This document shows, in pieces, positions 1 to 7,238 of a DNA stretch of 64,000 bases (position 1 is its first letter; each line of letters starts with the position of its first letter). A model generated the notes under the pieces. That model did not search any database and had not been told where the DNA came from. It saw nothing but the letters and a program-made list of their open reading frames with translations. Made by a program: the position numbers and the translations under genes. Source of the stretch: [Scytonema hofmanni] UTEX 2349 (lineage in GTDB: Bacteria > Cyanobacteriota > Cyanobacteriia > Cyanobacteriales > Nostocaceae); contig NZ_KK073769.1 of the NCBI RefSeq assembly GCF_000582685.1, positions 1,316,564 through 1,380,563 of the forward strand. The letters are read 5' to 3'.

Positions 1-251
1 ATCTGGCGACCTTCACCCATCAACACCGCACCCACGTTGTCTTCTTCTAAGTTTTGGGCGATGCCGATTGTGCCGTCTTCAAATTCTAATAGTTCCCCAG
101 CCATAGCCTTTTCTAGACCATAAATCCGGGCAATACCGTCACCTACTTGCAGGACAGTACCAACGTTAGCAACTTTGACATCTTGGTCGTATTGCTCGAT
201 TTGTTTCTGAATAATGCTGCTGATTTCGTCAGGTCTGATGTTAATAGCCAT
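1..251 (-). CDS. atpA: ATP synthase F1 subunit alpha, N-terminal part
   Basis: Only the first 83 or so codons are present; the gene continues beyond the left edge. The reverse-strand translation begins MAINIRPDEIS and continues through IEQYDQDVKVANVGTV and GDGIARIYGL, the beta-barrel domain at the start of F1 alpha. It is the last gene of the minus-strand ATP synthase operon seen here, following atpH after a spacer of about 170 bp filled with short tandem repeats. The alpha subunit forms the catalytic hexamer with beta. The identification is firm from sequence and gene order. Confidence 0.95.
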   Translation of the reverse strand, partial: MAINIRPDEISSIIQKQIEQYDQDVKVANVGTVLQVGDGIARIYGLEKAMAGELLEFEDGTIGIAQNLEEDNVGAVLMGEGRQ

Positions 252-271
252 GTATCTATCTTTATTTGGGA

Positions 272-424
272 GACTGAGAAAGTAGTTAGTGGTTAGTGGT
301 TAGTAGTTAGTAGTTAGTGGTTAGTAGTTATTATGATTCTTTCAACTAACAACTAACAATTTATTAGTGGTTAGTAGTTTATGACTCTTTCAACTAACAA
401 CTAACAACCAACAAATAACAACTT
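272..424. repeat. Heptameric tandem repeat (STRR) block between atpH and atpA
   Basis: The plus strand carries runs of TTAGTGG/TTAGTAG heptamers followed by complementary CAACTAACAACTAAC runs, in two blocks. The two halves can pair, so a transcript through here could form long imperfect hairpins. Short tandemly repeated repetitive sequences of this kind are typical of heterocystous cyanobacteria. The same type recurs at 62427-62532. Confidence 0.8.
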
Positions 425-425
425 C

Positions 426-980
426 TTAAGAGCCACTTAAGCGTAAGGAAAGACGGCGTAACTGACTACGCAAACTAGCGTCAATTACTTGAGAGCCAAC
501 TTTGATGATTACACCACCAATCAAGTCGGGGTCTATTTTTGTTTCTAGTTCGACCTGATGAGCGTTAGTCATGGCGATGACTTTTTCTCGTATTGCTTGT
601 TCTTGCTCTTGGGAAAGAGGAACGGCAGAGCTTATTTCTGCTAAGACAGTTTGATTTTTCTGTCTGAGAAGCGTTATATACTGCTCGCAAATTGGTTCTA
701 GCAATAAAATGCGGCGTCTATCTACCAGCAGCATCAAGAAATTGCGTAAGTTTGAATTAGTGCTTTCGCCAACGATTTCGTTGATGACTGCCTTTTTTTT
801 GTCAGCTTCAATAAAGGGGTTGCCGATAAAGCCTTGCAATTGTGATGAATTTTGCAATAAATTCAGCAAAGAACGTACATCTTCGCCGAATTCTTCTGTC
901 TGGTTTTTTGACTCGGCTACTGACATTAATGCCTCTGCATAAGGCTGGGCGATTTCGGCTATTGCTATGTCGCTTTTCAT
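426..980 (-). CDS. atpH: ATP synthase F1 subunit delta
   Basis: 184 residues, the usual size for cyanobacterial/chloroplast delta (OSCP). It links the b/b' peripheral stalk to the alpha/beta head. Visible family features are the N-terminal helical region with IAQPYAEALMSVAE near residues 11-24, the RNFLMLLVDRRR segment near the middle, and the C-terminal DPDLIGGVIIKVGSQVIDASLRSQL signature. It follows atpF by 2 bp, so the two are almost certainly translated from one message. The start MKSDIAIAEIAQ is the only reasonable ATG. Confidence 0.97.
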   Translation of the reverse strand: MKSDIAIAEIAQPYAEALMSVAESKNQTEEFGEDVRSLLNLLQNSSQLQGFIGNPFIEADKKKAVINEIVGESTNSNLRNFLMLLVDRRRILLLEPICEQYITLLRQKNQTVLAEISSAVPLSQEQEQAIREKVIAMTNAHQVELETKIDPDLIGGVIIKVGSQVIDASLRSQLRRLSLRLSGS

Positions 981-982
981 TT

Positions 983-1537
983 CTAGCCTCCCACCTGCGC
1001 GATGCTGCGGTCAATTAATGTTTGTTGAACGTCGTCGGCAATGCCACTCCGCAGATCGGATTCGACTTTTTGCAATGCTAAAGCGCTTACTCGTTGACGC
1101 AGTTGGGCGATCGCTCGATCTCTTTCTGTGTTTAAATCAGCTGCGGCTGTTTGTTTCAAGCGTTCTACGTCTTGCGCTGCCTTTGCCAAGATTGCTTCTC
1201 GCGCTGATAAAGCATTCTCTTCGGCTGCGGTGCGGATGCGTTGTGCTTCTACTTGCGCTTGAGTTAATTGCTCTTGCACTTTTGAAAGGGCAATTTGTGC
1301 CTCTTTTAAACGCGCTTCGGCTCCTTGAATTTCGGTTTCAATATTTATCCGCCGCTCGTTCAGGATATTGGTTAAAACTTTACGTCCAAAGTAAAATAGT
1401 ATGCCAATTAGAAGCGCTAAGTTAATTAGATTGGTTTCAAAAATGTCTAGATTTAGACCGAAACCACCTTCGCCTTCTGCCTCTGAGTGAACAGCGGCTT
1501 CTGCGGCAAGTAATATGAAAGTCCCCATGTTAGCCAT
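983..1537 (-). CDS. atpF: ATP synthase F0 subunit b
   Basis: 184 residues. The N-terminal region has a hydrophobic membrane segment (LINLALLIGILFYFG, about residues 35-50). A long charged helix follows, rich in Glu, Ala, Gln and Arg, which forms the peripheral stalk. This is the longer of the two stalk subunits; the second, b', is encoded upstream at 1843-2277, as in other photosynthetic organisms. The 305-bp gap to atpG is unusually long for this operon and contains two hairpins. Confidence 0.96.
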   Translation of the reverse strand: MANMGTFILLAAEAAVHSEAEGEGGFGLNLDIFETNLINLALLIGILFYFGRKVLTNILNERRINIETEIQGAEARLKEAQIALSKVQEQLTQAQVEAQRIRTAAEENALSAREAILAKAAQDVERLKQTAAADLNTERDRAIAQLRQRVSALALQKVESDLRSGIADDVQQTLIDRSIAQVGG

Positions 1538-1842
1538 TTACACGCTCGCTGCTCGCTTGCTAATTAATTTGATTTTTCCCCTTGGGGGAAAAAGTGCCTT
1601 TCTTACATCTTGCTCGGACACCCGACAAAGGTGTTCCCTTGCGCGTGCATTCGCCCTTGGCGTTCCCGAAGGGTAGCCTGCTCGCTTCAGGCTAAAAAGT
1701 CTAATTTTCGCACGTCCCTACCAACCGAAGCGGACTTAGTACACGCAATGCCGGAGGGCGACTTAAGCGCCCTCCTGAGACTTTTGTCGAGATGCGCGTA
1801 TACTTTCAACGCAACCAATGTTATAATCTGGAGGATATTAGT
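1538..1842. other. Long atpG-atpF spacer with two hairpins and a repeat remnant
   Basis: No credible gene is present. Two compact palindromes are visible: TTTTTCCCC-TTG-GGGGAAAAA at 1573-1593, and GGAGGGCG-ACTTAAG-CGCCCTCC at 1753-1775. Between them lies sequence such as GCGTTCCCGAAGGG and AGCCTGCTCGCTTCAGGCT, resembling the dispersed repeats found elsewhere in the window. Hairpins inside this operon could affect mRNA processing and so the b:b' ratio; that is inference. Confidence 0.6.
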
Positions 1843-2277
1843 CTATCTAACCAGACTTGTTGGTCCCAACAGTTTTTCTAGAATTTGCCTGCTGAGGGCA
1901 TCAACTTGTTGCTCTAAGGAACGCATTGCTTCTTGCTTTTGCTGCTCGATTTCCACAGATGCTTGTTCGCGTTGAGCTTGAGCTTCTTTTTGCGCTTCAG
2001 CAATTTTGACTGCGGTAATTTTCTTCGCTTCAGCTTGAGCGGCTTCCAGAGTAGCTTGCGATTGCCTGCGGGCATCTGCTAGCTGTTGTTCATATTCTTT
2101 AGTTAAGCGCTCGGCTTTTGCCAAACGTTCACTTGCTTCAAGGTTATTCGTCCGGATGTAATTATCGCGATCGTCTAGTACCTTGGTCAGTGGCTTGTAG
2201 AAAATGACATTCAACAAAGCTGCTAGCAGCAAAAATTGCAATGCCATCAAGGGCAAGGTAGCATCGAAATCAAACAT
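1843..2277 (-). CDS. atpG: ATP synthase F0 subunit b' (second stalk subunit)
   Basis: 144 residues. An N-terminal membrane helix (LPLMALQFLLLAALLNVIFYKPL, about residues 9-31) is followed by a charged alpha-helical stalk with KVLDDRDNYIRTNN and QAEAKKITAVKIAEAQKEA. It lacks the longer N-terminal extension of subunit b, which fits b'. The heterodimer b/b' forms the peripheral stalk of the thylakoid F-type ATP synthase. The name atpG follows cyanobacterial usage; in E. coli that symbol denotes gamma. Confidence 0.95.
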   Translation of the reverse strand: MFDFDATLPLMALQFLLLAALLNVIFYKPLTKVLDDRDNYIRTNNLEASERLAKAERLTKEYEQQLADARRQSQATLEAAQAEAKKITAVKIAEAQKEAQAQREQASVEIEQQKQEAMRSLEQQVDALSRQILEKLLGPTSLVR

Positions 2278-2410
2278 TTCTCTCCTATGCGGGTTGGAAT
2301 AGCACTCTTTTATGGCTAGCTAATTCATCCAACCTTTGATATTCTACAGACCCCATAGCCAACGAGGGTCAACTTACATGGAAACGACGTGGAAAGCCTA
2401 GATGTCAGCT

Positions 2411-2469
2411 GTAGAGACGGTTGGAGGAGTAGCAACACAGTGCTGCCTTTACATCGTTCACGTCTCTAC
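2411..2469. repeat. Palindromic repeat in the atpE-atpG spacer
   Basis: The ends are GTAGAGACG and CGTCTCTAC in inverted orientation, about 40 bp apart. These arms are the same as those of the palindromic repeat family found at many other intergenic sites in the window, but the centre here is different and longer. Confidence 0.6.
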
Positions 2470-2490
2470 ACTAACAACTATTTTTAGGTC

Positions 2491-2736
2491 TTAAGCAAAT
2501 GGGTTAGCAAACAGTAGCACTAGAGCAATAACCAGACCGTAGATAGTCAGGGATTCCATGAATGCTAAGGTTAACAGCAATGTACCGCGAATTTTTCCTT
2601 CTGCTTCTGGTTGACGCGCAATACCTTCTACTGCTTGACCTGCGGCATTTCCTTGACCGATACCAGGTCCAATTGCAGCTAAACCAATTGCTAGAGCAGC
2701 AGCGATAACGGAAGCAGCAGCAACTAATGGATCCAT
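2491..2736 (-). CDS. atpE: ATP synthase F0 subunit c (rotor ring)
   Basis: 81 residues, exactly the cyanobacterial length. There are two hydrophobic helices. The first contains the Gly-rich packing motif IGPGIGQGNAAGQA (about 22-35). The polar loop ARQPEAEG follows, and the second helix carries the proton-binding glutamate, Glu61, in LAFMESLT. It lies between atpB and atpG in the standard order. The c-ring drives rotation in the thylakoid membrane. Confidence 0.99.
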   Translation of the reverse strand: MDPLVAAASVIAAALAIGLAAIGPGIGQGNAAGQAVEGIARQPEAEGKIRGTLLLTLAFMESLTIYGLVIALVLLFANPFA

Positions 2737-2823
2737 TTTGATTTTCCTTACTTTGAGAACAGAATGAACAATTTTCGGTTTTAGATTTTGAACAAAATCT
2801 AAAATTACATCAACTGAGAAGCT

Positions 2824-3585
2824 TTAATGCTCCTCATGCCCTTCATCACCGTGACCTGCTATTGCTTCGTGAATGTATGCTCCTGCTAAGGTAGCAAATA
2901 CCAGCGCTTGAATGGCACTGGTAAATAAACCTAGAGCCATAACGGGCAAAGGTACAAACAGAGGAACCAATAGAACTAGCACACCTACTACCAATTCATC
3001 CGCCAAAATATTGCCAAATAGACGGAAGCTTAGGGAGAGAGGCTTGGTGAAGTCTTCGAGAATAGCGATCGGCAATAAAATCGGTGTCGGCTCTATATAC
3101 TTCTTAAAGTAGCCTAAACCTCTTTTGCTAAATCCGGCGTAAAAATACGCTAAAGAAGTTAGCAATGCCAATGCGACAGTCGTATTGATATCATTTGTCG
3201 GTGCTGCCAATTCACCCGAAGGCAGTTTGATTAACTTCCAGGGAATTAAAGCACCCGACCAATTCGACACGAAGATAAACAAAAATAGTGTGCCAATAAA
3301 GGGCACCCAAGGACGGTAGTCTTTCTCACCAAGTTGGTTTTTCGCCAAGTCCCGAATAAATTCTAGGGCATATTCCATCAAATTTTGGATGCCTTTAGGA
3401 ATTCTCTTGGCGTTGGTAGTAGCAGCGATGGAAGCTATGGCAAGAATACCAATCACAAACCATGAGGTGAGAAAAACTTGCCCGTGAATTTTCAGATTGC
3501 CCAATTGCCAGTAGAGGTGATGACCTACTTCCAATTTGGCGAGGGGAAAAGAATTAAAGGCGTTTAAGACACTAAGCATGTGCAT
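2824..3585 (-). CDS. atpB: ATP synthase F0 subunit a
   Basis: 253 residues with five or so membrane segments. The conserved proton-channel segment LSLSFRLFGNILADELVVG carries the essential arginine, and the C-terminal part has FTSAIQALVFATLAGAYI. A His/Glu-rich tail (GHGDEGHEEH) closes the protein, as in relatives. Two start codons are close together (MHM, positions 3585 and 3579); the second gives the N-terminus usual in relatives. It is the second gene of the operon, preceded by atpI. Confidence 0.98.
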   Translation of the reverse strand: MHMLSVLNAFNSFPLAKLEVGHHLYWQLGNLKIHGQVFLTSWFVIGILAIASIAATTNAKRIPKGIQNLMEYALEFIRDLAKNQLGEKDYRPWVPFIGTLFLFIFVSNWSGALIPWKLIKLPSGELAAPTNDINTTVALALLTSLAYFYAGFSKRGLGYFKKYIEPTPILLPIAILEDFTKPLSLSFRLFGNILADELVVGVLVLLVPLFVPLPVMALGLFTSAIQALVFATLAGAYIHEAIAGHGDEGHEEH

Positions 3586-3645
3586 TCTTCAAGATTTTTC
3601 CCCAAAAAGCGAGGATTGGAGATATTGTCTTTGTGAGCCTGACGT

Positions 3646-4089
3646 TTAAGAATCAGGAATAAACGCAGTTTGCACCGTATAGACGATGAGCGTGGCTTTG
3701 TAGGTGAGAAATCCCAAGAATATTGGCAGGACATGTAAATCGTGCCATTGAGTCGCAACTACCATCAAGCCAATAAATAGAGCAAAACGATTTTTGCTCA
3801 AACTGTTTTTTTCGCTACCTAGCCGCTCAACGTCTCTAGCCAACAATTTTAAGTAAACCACACCCGCACACGCCCCTATCAAATAATTTAGGGCAATGTT
3901 TAGGGAATAAAAAATCCAGACTGAGATAAAAATAATCCCCGTCAACAGGAGTGTGATTCTCAACAACTTCTGAAAGAGTTGATAAAACTCTTCCATAGAA
4001 GAAACGCCCGGTTCTGTGTCTTCAAAACCAGATTGAGCATCTTGTCGTGTTGTCGGCGTGGGGTTAATCGATTCGTCTGACAAGCTCAC
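3646..4089 (-). CDS. atpI: ATP synthase subunit I (Atp1), assembly factor-like
   Basis: 147 residues starting at a GTG codon. The N-terminus is polar (MSLSDESINPTPTTRQD), followed by four hydrophobic segments from about residue 40, including LLRITLLLTGIIFISVWIFY and ALNYLIGACAGVVYL. This matches the small membrane protein at the head of cyanobacterial ATP synthase operons, which is thought to help c-ring assembly or Mg2+ handling. Its position directly before atpB makes the call secure although the sequence itself is poorly conserved. Confidence 0.9.
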   Translation of the reverse strand: MSLSDESINPTPTTRQDAQSGFEDTEPGVSSMEEFYQLFQKLLRITLLLTGIIFISVWIFYSLNIALNYLIGACAGVVYLKLLARDVERLGSEKNSLSKNRFALFIGLMVVATQWHDLHVLPIFLGFLTYKATLIVYTVQTAFIPDS

Positions 4090-4198
4090 AGGAAGCAGAA
4101 ACCAGTACAGCTAATTATGTTGACTGCACATTCAGTCAGATGAATCATATCACGCTTGGGTAACATTACTTTAGGAAAAAACAATTAACTTCTTGTTT

Positions 4199-4262
4199 GG
4201 GCATTGGGCATTGGGCATTGGGCATTGGGGGACAAGGAGGAATTTCCCCCTTGTTCCCTTGT
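4199..4262. repeat. GCATTGG heptamer array plus GGGACAAGG hairpin
   Basis: Four consecutive GCATTGG heptamers occur at 4201-4228. They are followed by GGGGGACAAGG and, after a short A/T loop, CCCCCTTGTTCCC, which can pair imperfectly. The GGGACAAGG motif also appears at 34210-34250 and, in frame, inside cyaC near 59475-59510. Confidence 0.75.
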
Positions 4263-4271
4263 GAAGACAGT

Positions 4272-5450
4272 CTACCTTGGTGTCAAGATTATTACCTGCT
4301 GCTGGAGGAGCGATCGCACCCCCTCTATCCCCAACTCTACACCCTGTAAAATATCTCTCACCGTCGCTTTCACGTCACAATGAAGCAAAAACTCAAATTC
4401 GCTTACCGACAAGTTGATAATTTGATAATCGTAGTTAAAAATACACTGACTCGGAAACCCATTAATACAAGGATTAAGTTCGGGAATCGCTGCCAACAAA
4501 GCATCATCGGCTGACCAATCCGCTTTGACTGTTGGAGGACGACCGAGAAAAAACTCGTAATGGGTAACTTCTGGATCTAGTAATTCTATCAGACGATAAA
4601 CATCGCGATCGCTCAACTTACCTGCTCGTTCAATCAATTCTGGTGCTTTGTTCAAAAGTCTTTCTAACTGCCAAAATCCCGGATTAGAAAAGTTAATAAA
4701 CTCCAACCCCGAAGCATCAATTAATTCAAACAGCGTCTCAATGTTGTAGTCAATCTCTTGGGGATGGACATACATATCGGCAAAGCATTCGTCTCGTTGG
4801 TTTTCCATTGCCCAACGTTGTTTCTCGTACTTGACAAGTCTATTGTTTTCTGGTAAAGATGAAAATAATTGTCGCCCGACTTGGACGCCATCGCGATAAT
4901 CGCCGCGCTTGTCACCTTGAAGAAGTGCGATCGCCTTTTGCATAAGTTGAATTTCCCAGCGTCCCAACTCACCATAGACGAAGACGTGCATCAAGCCACC
5001 TGGGGCTAATTTCTTCGCCAAAGCTTGAATACCGCGAATTGGGTCGCTTAAATGGTGTAACACCCCAACGCAGTTAATCAAATCAAACTCACCCGGAAGT
5101 TGTTCCACATCGTACAGACTAAGGTGATGAAATTCGACTCTGTTTGCTCCAGAACGTTTGCAGCGCTCTTTTGCAACGTCCAAAGCGCCGGCACTTAAGT
5201 CAATTCCCACAACTTGCGCTTGTGGGTTGAGATGCACCAAATATTCAGTACTTACCCCCGTACCGCAGCCAGCATCTAAAATGCGGATATCTTCCTTTTG
5301 GGGTTTTTGTCCGGTGCAGAAATTGTATGCAGCTAACCAATTCCAGCGCCAATTGTAGCCTGGAGGTGGTTCATCTAGCAGCGGTTCTGGGGGGAAGGGG
5401 TAGGTATTGTAGAGTTTGGCAACAGCAGCGCTAACGGTTTGATCGGACAT
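4272..5450 (-). CDS. Class I SAM-dependent methyltransferase
   Basis: 392 residues. A Rossmann methyltransferase domain occupies about residues 50-170: motif I ILDAGCGTGVSTEYL binds SAM, VVGIDLSAGALDVAKER follows, then FDLINCVGVLHHL and the post-motif LAPGGLMHVFVYG. The N-terminal lead VAKLYNTYPFPPEPL is typical of a cyanobacterial family of class I methyltransferases. The C-terminal 200 residues form an extra domain with no motif that I recognise. Substrate unknown. The gene stands alone, downstream of atpI on the opposite side of a repeat. Confidence 0.85.
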   Translation of the reverse strand: MSDQTVSAAVAKLYNTYPFPPEPLLDEPPPGYNWRWNWLAAYNFCTGQKPQKEDIRILDAGCGTGVSTEYLVHLNPQAQVVGIDLSAGALDVAKERCKRSGANRVEFHHLSLYDVEQLPGEFDLINCVGVLHHLSDPIRGIQALAKKLAPGGLMHVFVYGELGRWEIQLMQKAIALLQGDKRGDYRDGVQVGRQLFSSLPENNRLVKYEKQRWAMENQRDECFADMYVHPQEIDYNIETLFELIDASGLEFINFSNPGFWQLERLLNKAPELIERAGKLSDRDVYRLIELLDPEVTHYEFFLGRPPTVKADWSADDALLAAIPELNPCINGFPSQCIFNYDYQIINLSVSEFEFLLHCDVKATVRDILQGVELGIEGVRSLLQQQVIILTPR

Positions 5451-5483
5451 TTTTGGAGCAGTATGGCAGCATTTTTGAGTATA

Positions 5484-5660
5484 GCGGACGACTGAAGTCG
5501 CGGCTACACGAACGAAGTCCGCCTTCGCGGACTAATAGTTTAAAAGCCTGACACCCTTAAGGGTGCGGCTACACGAACAAAGTCCGTCTTCGCGGACTTA
5601 ATGTCTGAAAGCCTGGGTCGGCAGGCTTTGTTGGTATAGCCCCAGGCTTCCAGCCTGCGG
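5484..5660. repeat. Dispersed palindromic repeat cluster
   Basis: The stretch contains two copies of AGTCCG(C/T)CTTCGCGGACT, the word GCGGCTACACGAAC repeated about 65 bp apart, and AGCCTG/CAGGCT inverted pairs. The same vocabulary occurs upstream of apcE (6860-6990) and after apcC (12600-12670). No gene is visible. The palindromes could act as a bidirectional terminator between the flanking minus-strand genes. Confidence 0.7.
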
Positions 5661-5668
5661 GATGTTTA

Positions 5669-6199
5669 TCAAAGGTCACATTGATGGGTTTGGCAAAATT
5701 TAGCGTTATTAATTTCACTCTGCAAATTATTCAAAGAAATTATTTGTAAATTAGTCCCATTCTGAACCGCAGCAGTGATGTAAGCGAATTTTTGTCCGCG
5801 TTGAAAGGTGTCTCTACCAACTTTGGCGACAGAGCGAGAATTACGAAAGTCGTTGGCAATTTCTGAATTATAAATATTTTGCAGCAGTTTGATGCCCTTA
5901 GCATTATTAATGGTAAATTTTATGCTGGGGTCATCGCTGACTGTTATTCCTTCTTTAGTTACAATTCCATTTTGGGAAGTAGCATTTACATAAAAGTATA
6001 AATTACCCTTGCGACCTTCATAACCATGCGCTTCGCTGCTATATTTTAGCGCTGATAGTTGAGGTCTGGTTTTTGCCCACTTGAGGACGGTGTTAATATT
6101 TTGTCCTGGTAGGGCATTTGCAGGGGCAATAGTTAAGGCGATCGCACAAACGGATAAAGCAACAGTAGATAATAAGTTAAATTTATGACGAGCGGGCAT
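5669..6199 (-). CDS. Small secreted protein of unknown function
   Basis: 176 residues. A clear Sec signal peptide is present: positively charged MPARHK, a hydrophobic core STVALSVCAIALTIAP, and an ANALPG site suggesting cleavage near residue 30. The mature part is polar, with only two late cysteines (CQTHQCDL at the C-terminus) that could form a disulfide. I recognise no enzyme motif. It is probably periplasmic or extracellular and is expressed alone; both flanking regions are full of repeats. Confidence 0.7.
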   Translation of the reverse strand: MPARHKFNLLSTVALSVCAIALTIAPANALPGQNINTVLKWAKTRPQLSALKYSSEAHGYEGRKGNLYFYVNATSQNGIVTKEGITVSDDPSIKFTINNAKGIKLLQNIYNSEIANDFRNSRSVAKVGRDTFQRGQKFAYITAAVQNGTNLQIISLNNLQSEINNAKFCQTHQCDL

Positions 6200-6693
6200 C
6201 GGTTTTCCCTGTGTGGAAGATAAGAATTATAGTTTAGGCGATCGCTAGATTATATTAGTGATTGCAGTCACACGGTATCTTGAATATTTCAAGGTTGTAC
6301 AACAGATATATTCTGTGTCAACCTGAAGGCAAGATTCGTGTTTGGTTTTGATAAGCCATCAGCGGAAGTGTATGTCCACATCAAAGCTAAAGTGAACAAA
6401 GCAGCGTGGAAGAGTAAGTAAAATTTATTACGCATAAATATAAGTTTTTTTATAAGTGAACGTTGATATATACAGCTTCACTCACTTCTATTTCGCAATA
6501 AGTCGGGAAATTTATTTTTGGGCGATCGCTCTCGTGCGTTGCCTCAATAAAGCTGCAAAATATCAATCATTTTTTGGCAAGTATCAGAAATGCTGTACCA
6601 GTCCACGCGCTAAAATAAAGCGCCACACGACGCGATAACGGGAGACTAATAAAGTTTCAGGTAATTAAGTTAGGAGGAAGAGAGAATCCGGAT

Positions 6694-6722
6694 GTAAAGA
6701 CGTTCCGGCGGAACGTCTCTAC
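6694..6722. repeat. Palindromic repeat, GTTCC-type core
   Basis: Arms GTAAAGACGTTCC and GGAACGTCTCTAC flank a short GC centre. Same family as the copies at 12862-12888, 51342-51370 and 51445-51473. Confidence 0.8.
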
Positions 6723-6874
6723 AAGGATTTTAGTATTATGTAAAATTATTTTCATACTCGGATTCAGCAACGCCCAAATAAAATATAGTAGTTCTCATTT
6801 GAGTTAAATACATAGAACGCATCGATTTTGTCACCAGGAACTAAAAATCACCACTCTTCATAGTCCGCGTTGGC

Positions 6875-6990
6875 GGACTTCGTTCGTATAGCCGCGACTT
6901 CCAGTCGTCAGCCACTAACCGACACAAAACTGGGGACTTCGTTCGTATAGCCGCGACTTCCAGTCGTCAGGCACTAACCGATACAAAACT
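6875..6990. repeat. Two tandem 59-bp direct repeats upstream of apcE
   Basis: The word GGACTTCGTTCGTATAGCCG begins at 6875 and again at 6934. Each copy runs on through ACTTCCAGTCGTCAG and CACTAACCGA to ACAAAACT, with only a few differences. The first copy is preceded by the palindrome AGTCCGCGTTGGCGGACT. Confidence 0.85.
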
Positions 6991-7238
6991 TAGGATTTTT
7001 CTCACCGACGCCTCCCATCCACTTGCCCAACCAGACGCTTGTAGATTACAGATTGATACACTTCTTAATAAATCAGCCTGGATGACGCAAAACGTTCTAA
7101 TCTAAAAGCTGAACTGGGTTAAATTTTTTTGGCAGTTTTGAAGGTGGCACGGAACTCCATGACCACACCGATGTGTCAAGCTGCTAACGAACCCAGGCTT
7201 AACACATAAATAATTATGATGGGAGTTTTACTAATCCG

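Larger units (their letters stand above)
6200..7238. other. apcE upstream region, about 1 kb without a convincing gene
   Basis: The stretch holds two dispersed repeats (6694-6722 and 6875-6990) and is otherwise A/T-rich. A short open frame without a start near 6340-6420 (ending KAAWKSK, stop TAA) may be a gene remnant, but nothing identifies it. The last 150 bp before apcE presumably contain its promoter and leader; I cannot place the -10/-35 with confidence. Confidence 0.5.

Noticed and set aside
272..424. Possible CRISPR array
   Set aside because: Units are 7 bp and contiguous, without unique spacers; no cas gene anywhere in the window.
6456..6638. 60-codon frame upstream of apcE
   Set aside because: Low-complexity AT-rich sequence, no ribosome site, contains a HIP1 site, no recognisable protein.
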